Assembly: GCF_000337175.1 (NCBI RefSeq) | Contig: NZ_AOIJ01000034.1 | Span: forward strand, 1 to 32,613 | Source: Natrinema gari JCM 14663 | GTDB taxonomy: Archaea > Halobacteriota > Halobacteria > Halobacteriales > Natrialbaceae | Length of the DNA stretch: 32,613 nucleotides | Direction of reading: 5' to 3' | Shown: positions 24,409-32,612 of the stretch, piece by piece | Layout of the letters: every line of letters begins with the position of its first letter | Numbering within the stretch: the first letter of the stretch is position 1 | Notes under the pieces: model-generated | What the model was told of the DNA's origin: nothing | Databases searched by the model: none | The model's input: the letters and a program-made list of their open reading frames with translations, nothing else | Program-made: the position numbers and the translations under genes

Positions 24409-24479
24409 TATCCTGGTCCGGCCGGACGCGCACCCCGGACGGGCACGCTCGACGCCCCGCCGTCGGCGAGCGAAATCGG

Positions 24480-24485
24480 TTTATC
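24480..24485 (+). promoter_or_regulatory. TATA box of the XPB-like helicase gene
   Basis: TTTATC ends 23 nt before the GTG at 24509 and is preceded by CGAAAT (24471-24476), a BRE-like context. The spacing fits a leaderless transcript. Confidence 0.5.
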
Positions 24486-24508
24486 CGCACCGACGTTACG
24501 ACTCGCCA

Positions 24509-26419
24509 GTGACCGACGACCGTTCTTCGACGCCCGCCGACGAGCAGCGAAGCGACCCCACAGCGTCGGGTGACACGGAGCCGATCGACGCCGGCGACGA
24601 GAACGAGACGGGCAACGACGAGTTCACGATCGCCGACTTCCACGACGCCAGCCAACAGGAGGGACGACCCGTACTCACCGCCGCGGCCGTCTCCCGCGCG
24701 CTCGAGCTCCCCCACGAGGAAGCGACCGAGCGACTCGAGGCCCTCGCCGACAGGGGCGACCTCGAGCGCCACGCCGTCTCGACCGACCCCGTGGTCTGGT
24801 ATCCCAGCGAGCTCGAGGACCTCACGGACCGCGAGCGCGTGGTCGTCTTCCCGAAGCGCCGGGAGATCGTCGTCGACCGTCCGGACCAGTTCACGCGCGC
24901 CCAATTGGCCCAGTTCGCCCACCTGGCCGACGCCAACGGCGAGCAGGGATACCGCTACGTCGTCCGGCCCGAGGACGTCTGGGGGACGCCCCACGACGGC
25001 TTCGACGACCTCGCCCGGACGATGCGACAGGCGCTCGGCCAGCGCTCCGAAGACCTCGAGGAGTGGGTCCACAGCCAGTGGGATCGGGCCCACCAGTTCC
25101 GGCTGACGACCCACGAGGATGGCTACACCGTCCTCGAGGCCCGGAGCCCCGAGATCATGGGTAACGTCGCCCGGCAGAAACTCGATGAGGAACACGTCCA
25201 CGCGCCGATCTCCGAGACGGAAGACTGGGTCCGCGAGGGCGCGGAAGCGGCGATCAAGCGGATCCTCTACGAGGCCGGCTACCCGGTGCAGGACCACCGC
25301 GAACTCGAGTCCGGTGAGGAACTGCCGATCGATCTGCGGGTGTCGCTGCGGGACTACCAGCGGACGTGGGTCGATCGCTTCGCCGAGGCCGGCGAGGGCG
25401 TCTTCGTCGGGCCGCCGGGTAGCGGGAAGACCGTCGCCGCGATGGGCGCGATGGCCAACGTCGAGGGCGAGACCCTCGTCCTCGTGCCGAGTCGGGACCT
25501 CGCCCAGCAGTGGGCCGACACGATCGTCGAGTACACGTCGCTCGAGCCTCACCAGATCGGCCAGTACCACGGCGGCCGCAAGGAGGTGCGGCCGGTGACG
25601 ATCGCCACCTACCAGATCGCGGGGATGGATCGACACCGCTCGCTGTTCGACGACCGCGAGTGGGGGCTGGTGATCTTCGACGAGTGCCAGCACGTCCCCT
25701 CGGACGTCTACCGGCGAAGCACGCACCTCCAGTCCAAACACCGGCTCGGGCTGTCGGCCAGCCCGATTCGGGAGGACGACCGCCAGACGGAGATTTTCAC
25801 CCTCGTTGGGCCGCCGATCGGCACCGACTGGGAGGCGCTGTTCGACGCGGGCCACGTCGCCGAGCCCGAACTCGAGATCCGGTACGTGCCGTGGGGCGAC
25901 GACGAGCAGGCAAACGCCTACGGCTCGGCCGACGGCAGAGAACAGTACCGGATCGCCGCCCGCAATCGGGGCAAGGTAGACGAGGTCCGCTACCTGCTGT
26001 CGGCCCACCCCGACGCGAAGGCTATCGTCTTCGTCGACTACCTAGCGCAGGGCCGGGAGCTCTCCGAGGCGCTCGACGTACCGTTCCTCAGCGGCGAGAC
26101 GCCACACCACGAGCGCCGGCGGCTGCTCGAGGAGTTCCGGCGCGACGAGCGCGACCTGTTGCTCATCTCGCGGGTCGGCGACGAGGGGATCGACCTGCCG
26201 ACGGCCGATCTGGCGATCGTCGCCTCGGGGCTTGGCGGCTCGCGCCGGCAGGGAACCCAGCGCGCCGGCCGGACGATGCGGCCCGCCGGCGGCGCGCTCG
26301 TTTACGTCCTCGCGACCCGGGGGACCCGCGAGGAGGACTTCGCCCGGAAGCAACTCCAGCATCTGGGTCGCAAGGGGATGACGGTCCGCGAGCGGACGGT
26401 CGAGCGCGACGCGGACTGA
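24509..26419 (+). CDS. XPB/Rad25-type superfamily 2 DNA helicase
   Basis: A 636-aa SF2 helicase. After an acidic, probably disordered N-terminus (1-40) there is a winged-helix/damage-recognition-like region to about 260. RecA domain 1 has Walker A GPPGSGKT (301-308), the DEAH-box variant DECQ (391-394) and motif III SAS (416-418). RecA domain 2 ends with motif VI QRAGRTMRP (584-592). XPB enzymes unwind DNA in repair and promoter opening. The start is GTG at 24509, set by the TATA box 23 nt upstream. It shares the block with TFB and a HerA-like ATPase, which may reflect information-processing co-localisation. The length is somewhat above typical archaeal XPB (about 450-500 aa) because of the N-terminal extension. 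Confidence 0.92.
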   Translation: MTDDRSSTPADEQRSDPTASGDTEPIDAGDENETGNDEFTIADFHDASQQEGRPVLTAAAVSRALELPHEEATERLEALADRGDLERHAVSTDPVVWYPSELEDLTDRERVVVFPKRREIVVDRPDQFTRAQLAQFAHLADANGEQGYRYVVRPEDVWGTPHDGFDDLARTMRQALGQRSEDLEEWVHSQWDRAHQFRLTTHEDGYTVLEARSPEIMGNVARQKLDEEHVHAPISETEDWVREGAEAAIKRILYEAGYPVQDHRELESGEELPIDLRVSLRDYQRTWVDRFAEAGEGVFVGPPGSGKTVAAMGAMANVEGETLVLVPSRDLAQQWADTIVEYTSLEPHQIGQYHGGRKEVRPVTIATYQIAGMDRHRSLFDDREWGLVIFDECQHVPSDVYRRSTHLQSKHRLGLSASPIREDDRQTEIFTLVGPPIGTDWEALFDAGHVAEPELEIRYVPWGDDEQANAYGSADGREQYRIAARNRGKVDEVRYLLSAHPDAKAIVFVDYLAQGRELSEALDVPFLSGETPHHERRRLLEEFRRDERDLLLISRVGDEGIDLPTADLAIVASGLGGSRRQGTQRAGRTMRPAGGALVYVLATRGTREEDFARKQLQHLGRKGMTVRERTVERDAD

Positions 26420-26502
26420 TCGGACTCGAGGACGCCCGTCGGCCGCTCCCACCGCGGCGCAAGCGGCATTTGCCGGCCGACATCGACGGCGGAAGGGAGG
26501 CC

Positions 26503-26508
26503 AATATT
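26503..26508 (+). promoter_or_regulatory. Putative TATA box before the HerA-like gene
   Basis: AATATT lies 31 nt upstream of an ATG at 26540 that opens a 12-codon ORF, and 66 nt upstream of the GTG of the HerA-like gene. Position suggests transcription starting just before the short ORF. Confidence 0.4.
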
Positions 26509-26539
26509 GAAGGTTGCGTGTTCGGACTGTACAGATAGT

Positions 26540-26578
26540 ATGAACGAACCGCGCACGGTCGGGGTGGTCGATCGGTGA
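26540..26578 (+). CDS. 12-codon upstream ORF overlapping the HerA-like start
   Basis: MNEPRTVGVVDR, ending in TGA at 26576-26578, which overlaps the GTG start of the next gene (26575-26577) as GTGA. Its ATG lies at the distance expected for a leaderless start from an AATATT box. The overlap is the same geometry as in real operons, so it may couple translation to the downstream gene. It is too short to support by composition. Confidence 0.35.
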   Translation: MNEPRTVGVVDR

Positions 26579-28311
26579 GCGACGGCTCCAGGCAGCGCCT
26601 GATCCACGTCGGTGAGACGGCCGACGGAGCCGATCTGCAGCTGCCCGTCGTCGAACTCCTCACTGGTCGCGGGTTCGTCACCGGCAAGTCCGGCTCGGGG
26701 AAGTCAAACACTGCGTCGGTGATCGCCGAAGAATTACTCGAGGCCGGCTATCCCCTGCTCATCGTCGACACGGACGGGGAGTACTACGGGCTCAAAGAGG
26801 AGTACGAGATGCTCCACGCGGGGGCCGACGAGGAGTGTGACATCCAGATCGGACCGGAACACGCAGAGCAGATGGCGACGCTGGCACTCGAGGAGAACGT
26901 CCCGGTCATCCTCGACGTGTCGGGGTATCTCGACGAGGACGTCGCGGACGAACTCTTACGGAAGATCGCCCGGCAGCTGTTCGTCAAGGAGAAGAAGCTG
27001 AAGAAGCCGTTCCTGCTGGTCGTCGAGGAGGTCCACGAGTACATCCCGGAGGGCGGCGGCGTCGGCGAGACCGGGAACCTGCTGATCAAGATCAGCAAGC
27101 GCGGCCGCAAACACGGCCTGGGAATCGTCGGGATCAGCCAGCGGCCGGCCGACGTGAAGAAGGACTTCATCACGCAGGCCAACTGGCTGGTCTGGCACCG
27201 CCTGACCTGGGACAACGACACTAAGGTCGTCGGCCGGATCATCGACACCGAGTACTCGGAACTCGTCTCGGATCTCGACGACGGGCAGGCGTTCGTCCAG
27301 ACCGACTGGACCGAAGTCGACGTCCGGAAGATCCAGTTTCGCCGGAAGCGGACCTTCGACGCCGGGGCGACGCCCGGCCTGGACGACTTCGAGCGCCCCG
27401 AACTCAAGTCCGTCTCCGACGCGCTGGTCGGCGACCTCCAGGACATCTCCGAGCGCAAGGAGCGCGAACAGGACCGCATCAACGAACTCGAGGCCGAACT
27501 CGAGAAAAAGCAACGCCGGATCGAGACGTTGGAGGACGACCTCGCATCGGCGCGGGACGTCTCGAGTGCGGCCAGACAGATGGCCGACGCCTTGCAGAAC
27601 ACGGACACGGTCCAGTCGCAGCTCCCCGGCGGCAGCGAGGACTTGCGCCGACTCCACGAGGAGATCGCCGACCTCGAGGCCGAGAGAGACGAACTCGAGG
27701 CGGACCTCGCCGCGCGCGACGACCGTCTCGAGCACCTCGAGGAGCAGCTTGCGGATCGAGCGGCGGAAGTCGATCGGCTCCGGAACGAAAACAGGCAGTT
27801 GCGCGCGGTCGTCCGTGATCTCGAGCGCGAGGAGCGTCCCGACCAGGATGTCGACGATACGACAGTCGAAGCCGACGACGGCGGTGCCGACGCGGACGGA
27901 TCGACGATCGTCCAGGCCGGCGGTGACGACATCGAGTTCGGATACATGCCCGCCGACGCGGACGCGGCGTCGGAGTCAGACACCGGAGACGTGTCGGGGG
28001 CCGTCGCTGCGGACGAGGAACGCGACCACACGGAACTGCTCGAGACTCAGTGGATCGACGAGCGCGTCGCCCGCGCGTGCGAGGGGTCACAGTGTTCGCG
28101 CGAGACGGCCGCGAAGGTTCTGCGCGTATTCGCGCGAGACGGCCCGCTGGAGACGGCGGCCGTCGCCGCTCGCGTCGATCGATCGCGGGTCGCAGTCCAG
28201 AGTCTCGTCTCGGAACTCCGGACGGACGGGTTGCTCGAGCGGTCCGGCGAACGGACGTATGCGCTGGCCGGCGACGCGCGGGCGGACCTACCGGCCGCGG
28301 CGGACGAGTAA
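26575..28311 (+). CDS. HerA/FtsK-like ATPase with coiled coil and C-terminal winged helix
   Basis: A 578-aa protein. Residues 1-285 form a HerA/DUF87-type RecA ATPase: Walker A GKSGSGKS (37-44), Walker B with catalytic acid FLLVVEEVHEYIP (145-157), then a SKRGRKHGLGIVGISQRP segment typical of this family. A long charged coiled coil follows (about 295-430, ERKEREQDRINELEAELEKK and later heptads), an acidic low-complexity linker (about 430-485) and a C-terminal winged helix (about 490-570, ETAAKVLRVFARDGPLETAAVAARVDRSRVAVQSLVSELR). HerA pumps act in DNA end resection with NurA; no nurA is in the window, and the HAS-barrel usual at the N-terminus is not visible. A DNA-bound motor or chromosome-associated ATPase is the best guess. 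The start is GTG. Confidence 0.8.
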   Translation: MSDGSRQRLIHVGETADGADLQLPVVELLTGRGFVTGKSGSGKSNTASVIAEELLEAGYPLLIVDTDGEYYGLKEEYEMLHAGADEECDIQIGPEHAEQMATLALEENVPVILDVSGYLDEDVADELLRKIARQLFVKEKKLKKPFLLVVEEVHEYIPEGGGVGETGNLLIKISKRGRKHGLGIVGISQRPADVKKDFITQANWLVWHRLTWDNDTKVVGRIIDTEYSELVSDLDDGQAFVQTDWTEVDVRKIQFRRKRTFDAGATPGLDDFERPELKSVSDALVGDLQDISERKEREQDRINELEAELEKKQRRIETLEDDLASARDVSSAARQMADALQNTDTVQSQLPGGSEDLRRLHEEIADLEAERDELEADLAARDDRLEHLEEQLADRAAEVDRLRNENRQLRAVVRDLEREERPDQDVDDTTVEADDGGADADGSTIVQAGGDDIEFGYMPADADAASESDTGDVSGAVAADEERDHTELLETQWIDERVARACEGSQCSRETAAKVLRVFARDGPLETAAVAARVDRSRVAVQSLVSELRTDGLLERSGERTYALAGDARADLPAAADE

Positions 28312-28356
28312 CGGAGCGCGGTCCCGGTCGGATCGAGACGAGCGGGCGGCGCTCTC

Positions 28357-29478
28357 TCACGTTCGAAGCCGATCACCGACTGCCTCGATAGCCGACGGTT
28401 CGATCCCCTGATGGACGGGAAGCGCGACGAGACTGTCCGCGAGTCGGATCGACGTCTCGTAGGCGTCGTCCTCGCGGACGGTCTCGCGGAGGATCGGCCA
28501 GGAGTGGGCACCGACGACGCCACGCTCCTCGAGCGCCGCGAGAAACGAGTCGCGATCGGGCGTCCGGACGGGGAACTCGTACGGGCTGATGCCCTCCGGC
28601 AGTCGGTCGTAGAGCGGCCACACGTCGTCGCGGTCGGCCACGACTCGCTGCCACGCACGGAAGTTCTCCCGGCGAGCGGCACGGATCGCATCCGGGTCGA
28701 CCGCGTCGGCGACGATCGCGGAAAGCTTCGACATCGGGACTTTGGCGGCCTCGTATCGATCGTCCGGGTCCACGGACGACGAGTCCGCCGCCCCGTCCGC
28801 GAGGATCGCCTCGACCGAGCGGTACAGCGACGGACTGGTCTGAAGGACCCGTTCGGCGATCGAAGCGGCAACGAATCGGCAATCAGCGGTCCCGATGCGA
28901 TTCGACCGGCCGGCCAGCGACGAGGGCGCGAACTGCGCCGTGACCCTCTCGTCCGTACAGTAGAGGACGGCCCCGTCGGGAACGGGAAGGAGTTTCCGCA
29001 GCGTCGTGATGCCGAGATCGCCGTGCGTTCCGAGCAGGGTCCCGTCACGGACGCTGAGCGGCGAATGTGCGTTGTCGTCGACGTGGTAGCAGTCGTACTC
29101 GTCGGTCAGCGCGGCGATCCGCTCGAGGCCGGGTTGGGGGAACCCGAAGTAGTTGACCGACACGACGGCGGCGGTGTCGGCGTCGATCCGCGCCTCGAGG
29201 TCGGCGAAGTCCGGTGCGAGCGACTCCTCGATGGCGTAGTACCGCGACTCGAGGCCGAGTTCGTGGAACGGCTCGACGACGGCGGGTGAGAGGAAGGCGG
29301 GAACGACGACGTTGTCGCCGGGTTCGACGAGTCCGGCGAGACCGTCACGGAGTGCGACTTTTCCCGAGCCGTAGTACGTATGCGTGCTGTCGGGTGCGTG
29401 CCGGTCGATGAACGCATCGATCCCCGCCCCCGTCCCCGAAAGCGACGCGTCGAACACGGACGGGGTGGCATCGATCAT
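28357..29478 (-). CDS. DegT/DnrJ/EryC1/StrS family aminotransferase-like protein
   Basis: A 373-aa PLP-type protein of the sugar aminotransferase family. Residues YYGSGKVALRDGLAGLVEPGDNVVVPAFLSPAV (35-67) form the substrate/PLP phosphate region, HVDDNAHS (132-139) supplies the ring-nitrogen aspartate, and K162 (TLRKLLPVPDG) sits where the Schiff-base lysine is expected. The HFxPxK context of typical family members is not exact, so activity needs confirmation; a dehydratase or non-catalytic relative is possible. Such enzymes make aminosugars for surface glycans. It is convergent with the HerA-like gene (45-bp gap) and divergent from the AP-superfamily gene. Confidence 0.8.
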   Translation of the reverse strand: MIDATPSVFDASLSGTGAGIDAFIDRHAPDSTHTYYGSGKVALRDGLAGLVEPGDNVVVPAFLSPAVVEPFHELGLESRYYAIEESLAPDFADLEARIDADTAAVVSVNYFGFPQPGLERIAALTDEYDCYHVDDNAHSPLSVRDGTLLGTHGDLGITTLRKLLPVPDGAVLYCTDERVTAQFAPSSLAGRSNRIGTADCRFVAASIAERVLQTSPSLYRSVEAILADGAADSSSVDPDDRYEAAKVPMSKLSAIVADAVDPDAIRAARRENFRAWQRVVADRDDVWPLYDRLPEGISPYEFPVRTPDRDSFLAALEERGVVGAHSWPILRETVREDDAYETSIRLADSLVALPVHQGIEPSAIEAVGDRLRT

Positions 29479-29687
29479 ACGAAGCGGCGGGACGGGAAGC
29501 CAGTAGTAGAGACGATCATCGACGTAAGACGGACCCGGCCGTGGCCTTAGTGATAGGGGCGATACAGCCCGCGGTCGCGTGCCAATCGAGTATTACAGTC
29601 AGCCGCCGCGATCGATACTCACGCCGTTTGAACTGCTATTCCGTCCGTAGAACCGCCAGTGCGAACTTACAGTCGGCCAGCAGTTGC

Positions 29688-29697
29688 ATAACAAAGC
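29688..29697 (+). promoter_or_regulatory. Glycan-regulon promoter motif ATAACAAAGC (copy 5)
   Basis: Exact copy, 22 kb from the other four, ending 23 nt before the ATG of the second AP-superfamily gene (29721). Its presence in a separate block is the strongest argument that the motif is functional rather than a local duplication. Confidence 0.68.
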
Positions 29698-29720
29698 CCG
29701 GGCGAACGGACAACGGTTCC

Positions 29721-31349
29721 ATGGCAGGTTCGACCGACAACAAAGACCTTCGTCTGCTCGTCGTCGGGCTGGATGCCGGCTGTCGGCCGGTGCTCGAGTC
29801 GCTGTTCGAGTCGGGCGAACTTCCAACCCTGGAGGGGCTGTTCGATCGCGGAACGGCGGGGCCGCTCGAGTCCCAAATTCCGCCGTGGACGGCCAGCGCC
29901 TGGCCGTCGCTGTACACTGGCAAGAACCCGGGCAAACACGGCGTCTACGACTTCCTCTCGTTCGACGGCTACGAGTGGGACGTCGTCAACGCGACCCACG
30001 TCAGGGCGCGGCCGGTCTGGGAGCTCCTGAGCGACCACGGGCTCTCGAGTGTGGTCGTCAACGTGCCCGTGACCCATCCAGCGCGGGCGTTCGACGGTGC
30101 GTTGATTCCGGGTCTGACCGCCCCCGAGAATCCGGACTGCCACCCCGACGGGATTCTCGAAGACGTAAAGCTCGCCTGTGGCGGCGAGTACTGGATCTAT
30201 CCGCAGAGCGGGCCGGCACCGGACCGGTCGATCGAGGGGTACGAGCGGACGATCGAACTCCGAGGGAACGCGTTTCGCTATCTCACACGCCGGATCGCCC
30301 CCGACTTCGGCTTCCTCCAGTTCCAGCAAACCGACTCGGTGTTTCACGAACGACACGGAGACAAACGGGCGATCGAAGCGGTCTACCGTGAGGTCGACAG
30401 ACAGCTCGCGGCGACCATCGAGCGAACCGACCCCGAGAACGTGCTTGTCGTCAGCGACCACGGCATGGGGAAGGTGACCGGCGACGAGTTCCGGGTCAAC
30501 GAGTTCCTCCGCGAGCGCGGCTACGTGAGCGCTCGGCGCGGCGGCGACGGGATGCCCGACTGGTCGAAGTCCTGGGAGAACGATCTGCTCGAGGGAGCCG
30601 AGGCCGGCGAGCACACGACGGGCCTGCTCGAGCGGGCGATGAACCTCGCCGCGAGCGTCGGGCTCACGACCCAGCGGGTGGCGAGCGCGCTCGACCGCGT
30701 CGGACTGAAAGAACCGATCGGCAAGCGCGTCCCGAACGACGCGATTCGGGCCGCGAGCGAGCAGGTCGACTTCCCCGAGTCGAGCGCCTACGTCCGCTCG
30801 AAGAGCGAACTCGGCGTCCGGATCAATCTCGCGGGTCGCGAGCCGAACGGACAGGTCCCGCCCGAGGAGTACGAGGTCGTCCGCGAGGAACTCATCGAGA
30901 CGCTGTCGGCGGTCCGAACGCCCGACGGGACCCGGATGTTCGACGCCGTCGAACCGCGGGAACACTACTTCGACGGCCCGCACGTCGACGAGGCACCCGA
31001 CATCGTGACGGTCCCCCGGGCGTTCGACACGGCGATCGACGCCACCCTCGGAACGGCGCAGTTCGGCGAGCCGATGGAGCCGTGGAATCACAAGCGAACC
31101 GGCGTCGTCGCGGCCGCCGGACCGGCGTTCGACGAGTCCGCCGCCCTGGAGGGAGCGACGATTTTCGATATCGCGCCGACGATCTGTTCGCTCTTCGACG
31201 TCCCGATCGACGCCGCGATGGATGGGACCCCGCTCCCGGTCATCGACAAGACCGCGGAGCGACCGTACCCGGCGTACGATCCGGAGCCGATCACTGCGAC
31301 CGACGACGAGACGGTCGAAAACCGGCTGTCCGATCTGGGATATCTATGA
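29721..31349 (+). CDS. Alkaline-phosphatase-superfamily (type I phosphodiesterase/NPP-like) protein, second copy
   Basis: A 542-aa paralogue of the protein encoded at 7489-9081. The metal and nucleophile sites are D18 (VVGLDAG), T57 (IPPWTASAWPS) with TGKNPGKHGVYDF, a QTDSVFH element near residue 210, VVSDHGMG near 240, and a late HKRTGVV segment in place of the SHRNDGIV of its paralogue. The reaction is presumably phosphate-ester or phosphodiester transfer or cleavage on a glycan or lipid. The frame extends upstream to 29541, but the promoter motif lies in that extension, so the ATG at 29721 is preferred. It is co-transcribed with the acyltransferase gene that follows (4-nt overlap). Confidence 0.85.
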   Translation: MAGSTDNKDLRLLVVGLDAGCRPVLESLFESGELPTLEGLFDRGTAGPLESQIPPWTASAWPSLYTGKNPGKHGVYDFLSFDGYEWDVVNATHVRARPVWELLSDHGLSSVVVNVPVTHPARAFDGALIPGLTAPENPDCHPDGILEDVKLACGGEYWIYPQSGPAPDRSIEGYERTIELRGNAFRYLTRRIAPDFGFLQFQQTDSVFHERHGDKRAIEAVYREVDRQLAATIERTDPENVLVVSDHGMGKVTGDEFRVNEFLRERGYVSARRGGDGMPDWSKSWENDLLEGAEAGEHTTGLLERAMNLAASVGLTTQRVASALDRVGLKEPIGKRVPNDAIRAASEQVDFPESSAYVRSKSELGVRINLAGREPNGQVPPEEYEVVREELIETLSAVRTPDGTRMFDAVEPREHYFDGPHVDEAPDIVTVPRAFDTAIDATLGTAQFGEPMEPWNHKRTGVVAAAGPAFDESAALEGATIFDIAPTICSLFDVPIDAAMDGTPLPVIDKTAERPYPAYDPEPITATDDETVENRLSDLGYL

Positions 31350-32356
31350 GCGTGGACATCCGCGCCCTCGATCCACGGACCGATGCCGATGAGTGGAACC
31401 GCTACGTCGAGCGCTCCGACGGCACGAACCCCTTCTTTCGGGCCGAGGCGCTCCGGTTGCAGGCCGAGGACACCGGAACGACGCCCTATCTGCTCGCTGG
31501 CTTCAAAGGCCAGGAGCCGGTCGGCGTCTTTCCCGTCTTCGAATACACGAGGGGACCGGTCACCGGTGCGTTCTCGCCAGCGCCCCACTCGTGGACGTCG
31601 TACCTCGGCCCGTCCTTGCTCAACGTCGAGAAGCTCAAACAACGGAAGGCCGATCGGCGAACCAAACGGTTCATCGAGGGCTGTCTCGAGCGGATCGAGG
31701 ACGAAATCGCGCCGCTGTACAGCAAGTTCGTCACGGCGGAGTTCGACGACATCCGGCCGTTCGTCTGGAACGAGTACGACGTCAAACCCGGCCACACGTA
31801 CGTCGTCGACCTCGAAGGCAGCGAGGACGAGTTACTGAAACGGTTCAGCAGCGACGCGCGGAGTAACATCCGGAACGCAGACGGGGATCGCTACACGATC
31901 GCGGAGGGCGACACCGACGACGTTGCGCGCATCGTCCAAAAGGTCCGCGACCGCTACGAGAGCCAGGGCCAGCCGTTCCGGCTGAGTACCGACTTCGCCC
32001 GGTCGCTCCACGAGATGCTCCCCGACGGCGCGATTCGGCCCTACGTCTGTCGCGTCGACGGCGAGTTCCTCGGCGGCATCCTCGTCGTCGAGTCCGACCG
32101 GACGCGGTATCGATGGCAGGGCGGCGTCAAGCCGGACGCCGATGTCGACATCGCGATCAACGACCTGTTAGACTGGCACGTCATGCGCGACGGCCTGCAC
32201 GGCGGCATCGACGCGTACGACCTCGTTGGGGCCGGCGTCCCGAGCATCAACCGCTACAAGGCGAAGTTCAACCCCCGCCTCGAGATCCAGTACGAGATCA
32301 CGGCCGGCGCGTTCGGGATCGACCTGCTCGTCGATCGGTATCAGAAACACCGGTAG
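31346..32356 (+). CDS. FemAB/GNAT-like acyltransferase
   Basis: A 336-aa protein resembling the FemAB-type/BioF2-like GNAT fold proteins found in polysaccharide loci. An N-terminal half (WNRYVERSDGTNPFFRAEALRLQAEDTGTTPYLLAGFKGQEPVGVFPVFEY) and a C-terminal half (PYVCRVDGEFLGGILVVESDRTRYRWQGGVKPDADVDIAINDLLDWHVMRDGLHGGIDAYDLVGAG) each carry the GNAT-like core; the AGVPSINRYKAKFNP segment near 305 is typical. It would transfer an acyl or aminoacyl group to a sugar or peptide acceptor. ATG at 31346 overlaps the stop of the AP-superfamily gene (ATGA), so the two are one operon under the ATAACAAAGC motif. Substrate unknown. Confidence 0.8.
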   Translation: MSVDIRALDPRTDADEWNRYVERSDGTNPFFRAEALRLQAEDTGTTPYLLAGFKGQEPVGVFPVFEYTRGPVTGAFSPAPHSWTSYLGPSLLNVEKLKQRKADRRTKRFIEGCLERIEDEIAPLYSKFVTAEFDDIRPFVWNEYDVKPGHTYVVDLEGSEDELLKRFSSDARSNIRNADGDRYTIAEGDTDDVARIVQKVRDRYESQGQPFRLSTDFARSLHEMLPDGAIRPYVCRVDGEFLGGILVVESDRTRYRWQGGVKPDADVDIAINDLLDWHVMRDGLHGGIDAYDLVGAGVPSINRYKAKFNPRLEIQYEITAGAFGIDLLVDRYQKHR

Positions 32357-32426
32357 CGTAGTCCGACGGCGACCGCCCCAGTCGACCGGTCGTCCCATCG
32401 AGTTCAATCGGTCGGCCGCGAGGTCG

Positions 32427-32612
32427 CTACGCCGCGAGCCGATACTTCGACTGGCGCGCGTCCTCGAGACAGGCGCGGCTGGTGATCAAGTCCTGCTCCT
32501 CGAGTTTTCCCAGCGCGTAGCGGACGGTTCGGGAACAGAGGCGCGACTCGGCCGCGATCCCCTCCTGGGTCAGCGGTGCTTCGTACTCGAGGACCTTGTA
32601 GACCAGTTTCGC
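32427..32612 (-). CDS. Winged-helix transcriptional regulator, C-terminal part (N-terminus outside window)
   Basis: Translation of the right edge on the minus strand gives 61 residues, including AKLVYKVLEYEAPLTQEG, SRTVRYALGKLEEQDLI and a final ARQSKYRLAA, then TAG. This is a MarR/TrmB-like winged helix with recognition helix around SRTVRYAL, common in haloarchaea. The gene runs off the window, so its start and any effector domain are unknown. It is convergent with the acyltransferase gene (70-bp gap). Confidence 0.8.
   Translation of the reverse strand, partial: AKLVYKVLEYEAPLTQEGIAAESRLCSRTVRYALGKLEEQDLITSRACLEDARQSKYRLAA

Noticed and set aside
24176..26008. 610-aa minus-strand open frame opposite the XPB helicase
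   Set aside because: A shadow of the helicase, whose Walker A, DECQ and motif VI are intact on the plus strand.
29667..31091. 474-aa minus-strand open frame opposite the second AP-superfamily gene
   Set aside because: A shadow of the AP-superfamily gene; no recognisable domain.
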